A stretch of DNA of 64,000 bases, taken from NCBI GenBank assembly GCA_031180825.1, contig JAPSLM010000002.1, forward strand, positions 1 through 64,000, written 5' to 3'. Below, piece after piece: positions 62,589 to 64,000 of the stretch. The stretch's first letter is position 1. Each line of letters starts with the position of its first letter. The notes under the pieces were generated by a model, which saw only the letters and a program-made list of their open reading frames with translations, did no database searches and was not told the origin of the DNA. The stretch comes from Paenibacillus sp. GTDB taxonomy: Bacteria > Bacillota > Bacilli > Paenibacillales > NBRC-103111. The translations under genes were made by a program, and so were the position numbers.

Positions 62589-64000
62589 ATGCATCGCGTG
62601 AATTTGAACCAAGTCACCTTCAATCAACAAGTGTTTGACCATGCTTCTTTTGGAATTTTCCTTATTTCGCCGGATGGCCTTATTTTGATTGTCAATCCTG
62701 CAATGGAAAAGATGTTTGGATATTCCCAAGCGGAGTTTGACGGCAAGCGAATAGGAGACTTTTCACACCCCGATGAAGCACAAACCTACATTGACGATTT
62801 AAAGGCGCTATTGAGCAATGAGAGTGAAGTCCAGATTGAAGGCAGATACATCAAAAAAAATGGCGAGATCATGTGGGGACTGCTTTCCTTCAAACTTTTT
62901 TGCAACGAGACGGGTAACCCCATGTATTACATTGGCCAGATGATTGATATCACTAAACAAAAGGAATCGGAACGGCGGCTCCAAGAGTCCGTCGAACGGT
63001 ATACTTCGCTCAAAAAATACAACCATGATGCCGTCATTTCCTTTGGCCTCGACGGCCGCATTATTAATGCCAATAGCATGGCCGAGAAGCTGACCGGGTA
63101 TTGGATCGAAACGGAATTGATCGGGATGAAGCTCTCGAATCTGATTGGAAATGAAAATGTAAGCAAGATCCTTGAGAAGTCTCTTTTCGATAATTCAATT
63201 GAGCATGACATCGACATGCTGGTTACCAAAGACGGGAATACCGTCGAAGTGCTTACAAGTATAGCGCCGATTTTTGTAGGCGGGCATAATATCGGGTTTT
63301 ACCTGATTTGTAAGGACATATCCGAACAGAAAAAATTGCTGCTTGCCAAGGAGGCGGCCGAGGCCACGAATCAAGCAAAGAGCGAGTTTTTGGCCATGAT
63401 GAGCCATGAAATCCGCACACCTATGAATGGGGTGGTCGGAATGACGGATATTCTGCTTGATATGACCGATTTAAGCGAGGAGCAACGGAGCTGTATAGAA
63501 GTGATCCGTAAAAGCGGAGAGACCCTGCTCAGCATCATTAATGACATCCTGGATCTTTCCAAAATCGAAGCGGGGCGAATCGAACTTCAAGAGGAGATTT
63601 TCGATCTGCACAAATGCATCAAGGACAGCTTTTCCGTCATTTCCGGCAGAGCGGAAATAAAGAACTTAACCCTGACGTACACCCTCCATCACAATGTTCC
63701 AGACAATATTTATGGCGACCCCGAGCGGCTGAAACAGGTGCTGATCAACCTGCTGGGCAATGCTGTGAAATTTACGTCAAAGGGCAGCATATCGGTAAAA
63801 GTGGAGCAGCTGACGGGGGATCCGGACAAGCTAGTCTTTACCGTTACGGATACGGGGATGGGCATTGATCCCGCGCGGCTTAACGACATATTTGAGCCGT
63901 TCGCACAAGTCGACAGCTTTATGAGCCGCAGACACGAAGGCACCGGCCTTGGTCTTGCGATCAGCCGCAGGCTGGTCCATATGATGGGCGGAGAGATTCG
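62589..64000 (+). CDS. PAS-PAS sensor histidine kinase (partial, runs off the window)
   Basis: At least 470 residues, open to the window's end. Two PAS domains (about 13-125: FDHASFGIFLISPDGLILIV, GYSQAEFDGKRI; about 140-250: KKYNHDAVISFGLDGRIINA), then HisKA with the phospho-acceptor His273 (MMSHEIRTPMNGVVG) and the HATPase with GDPERLKQVLINLLGNAVKF, DTGMGI and GTGLGLAIS. No membrane segment is seen before the first PAS, so sensing should be cytoplasmic. The HisKA pattern is the hybrid-kinase type, so a receiver domain may follow beyond the window. GGAGG lies seven bases before ATG 62589. Confidence 0.9.
   Translation, partial: MHRVNLNQVTFNQQVFDHASFGIFLISPDGLILIVNPAMEKMFGYSQAEFDGKRIGDFSHPDEAQTYIDDLKALLSNESEVQIEGRYIKKNGEIMWGLLSFKLFCNETGNPMYYIGQMIDITKQKESERRLQESVERYTSLKKYNHDAVISFGLDGRIINANSMAEKLTGYWIETELIGMKLSNLIGNENVSKILEKSLFDNSIEHDIDMLVTKDGNTVEVLTSIAPIFVGGHNIGFYLICKDISEQKKLLLAKEAAEATNQAKSEFLAMMSHEIRTPMNGVVGMTDILLDMTDLSEEQRSCIEVIRKSGETLLSIINDILDLSKIEAGRIELQEEIFDLHKCIKDSFSVISGRAEIKNLTLTYTLHHNVPDNIYGDPERLKQVLINLLGNAVKFTSKGSISVKVEQLTGDPDKLVFTVTDTGMGIDPARLNDIFEPFAQVDSFMSRRHEGTGLGLAISRRLVHMMGGEI

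Overview
The window looks like chromosome of a spore-forming, GC-rich Bacillota of the Paenibacillaceae type. Two alpha/beta SASP genes, yunB, lytH, ylbJ and a Spo0E-like gene point to endospores. Several neighbourhoods resemble Bacillus gene pairs (lipA-yutD, lytH next to yunB), and starts are preceded by strong AGGAGG ribosome sites. The assignment rests on gene content only; no rRNA, tRNA, CRISPR array or complete insertion sequence was seen.

Layout. 1-320: decayed 3' end of a group II intron maturase. 0.4-4.9 kb: M29 aminopeptidase, aldo/keto reductase, two LysR regulators. 5-12.3 kb: a probable D-amino-acid/D-peptide salvage cluster (D-amino acid transaminase, M19 dipeptidase, serine hydrolase, P1/DmpA peptidase), then an FAD monooxygenase and an orphan OppA-type lipoprotein on the other strand. 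13-22 kb: an ECF sigma factor fused to a long YcdB-like region, a catalase, a TetR/HXXEE membrane protein pair with matching operators, a GntR/DUF1648 operon, and a stalk-domain alpha/beta hydrolase. 22-31 kb: CadC/CadA metal efflux, yunB and lytH, a larB-larC1 operon facing a separate convergent larC2, and lipA-yutD. 32-43 kb: nadK, a PilZ protein, glucan phosphorylase, ylbJ, truncated globin, DUF2225, a frame-disrupted GGDEF gene, a YycC-like gene, pepF. 43-54 kb: chemotaxis receptor, small membrane and unknown genes, an Xre/Spo0E module with paired operators, two SASP genes with sigma-G-like promoters, galM, a permease pair with a Zur-like box, T-box-controlled trpS, yfhP. 54.6-64 kb: a heterodimeric ABC exporter, tandem beta-propeller lipoproteins with lower GC, and the start of a PAS/PAS histidine kinase that runs off the window.

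Recurring themes are metal handling (His-rich stretches in CadA, LarC1 and the YraQ-type permease), sporulation, and small regulator-target modules whose operators can be read directly as matched palindromes. The most unusual items are the split, inverted larC; the sigma factor-YcdB fusion; the Xre-Spo0E module; and the D-peptide cluster.
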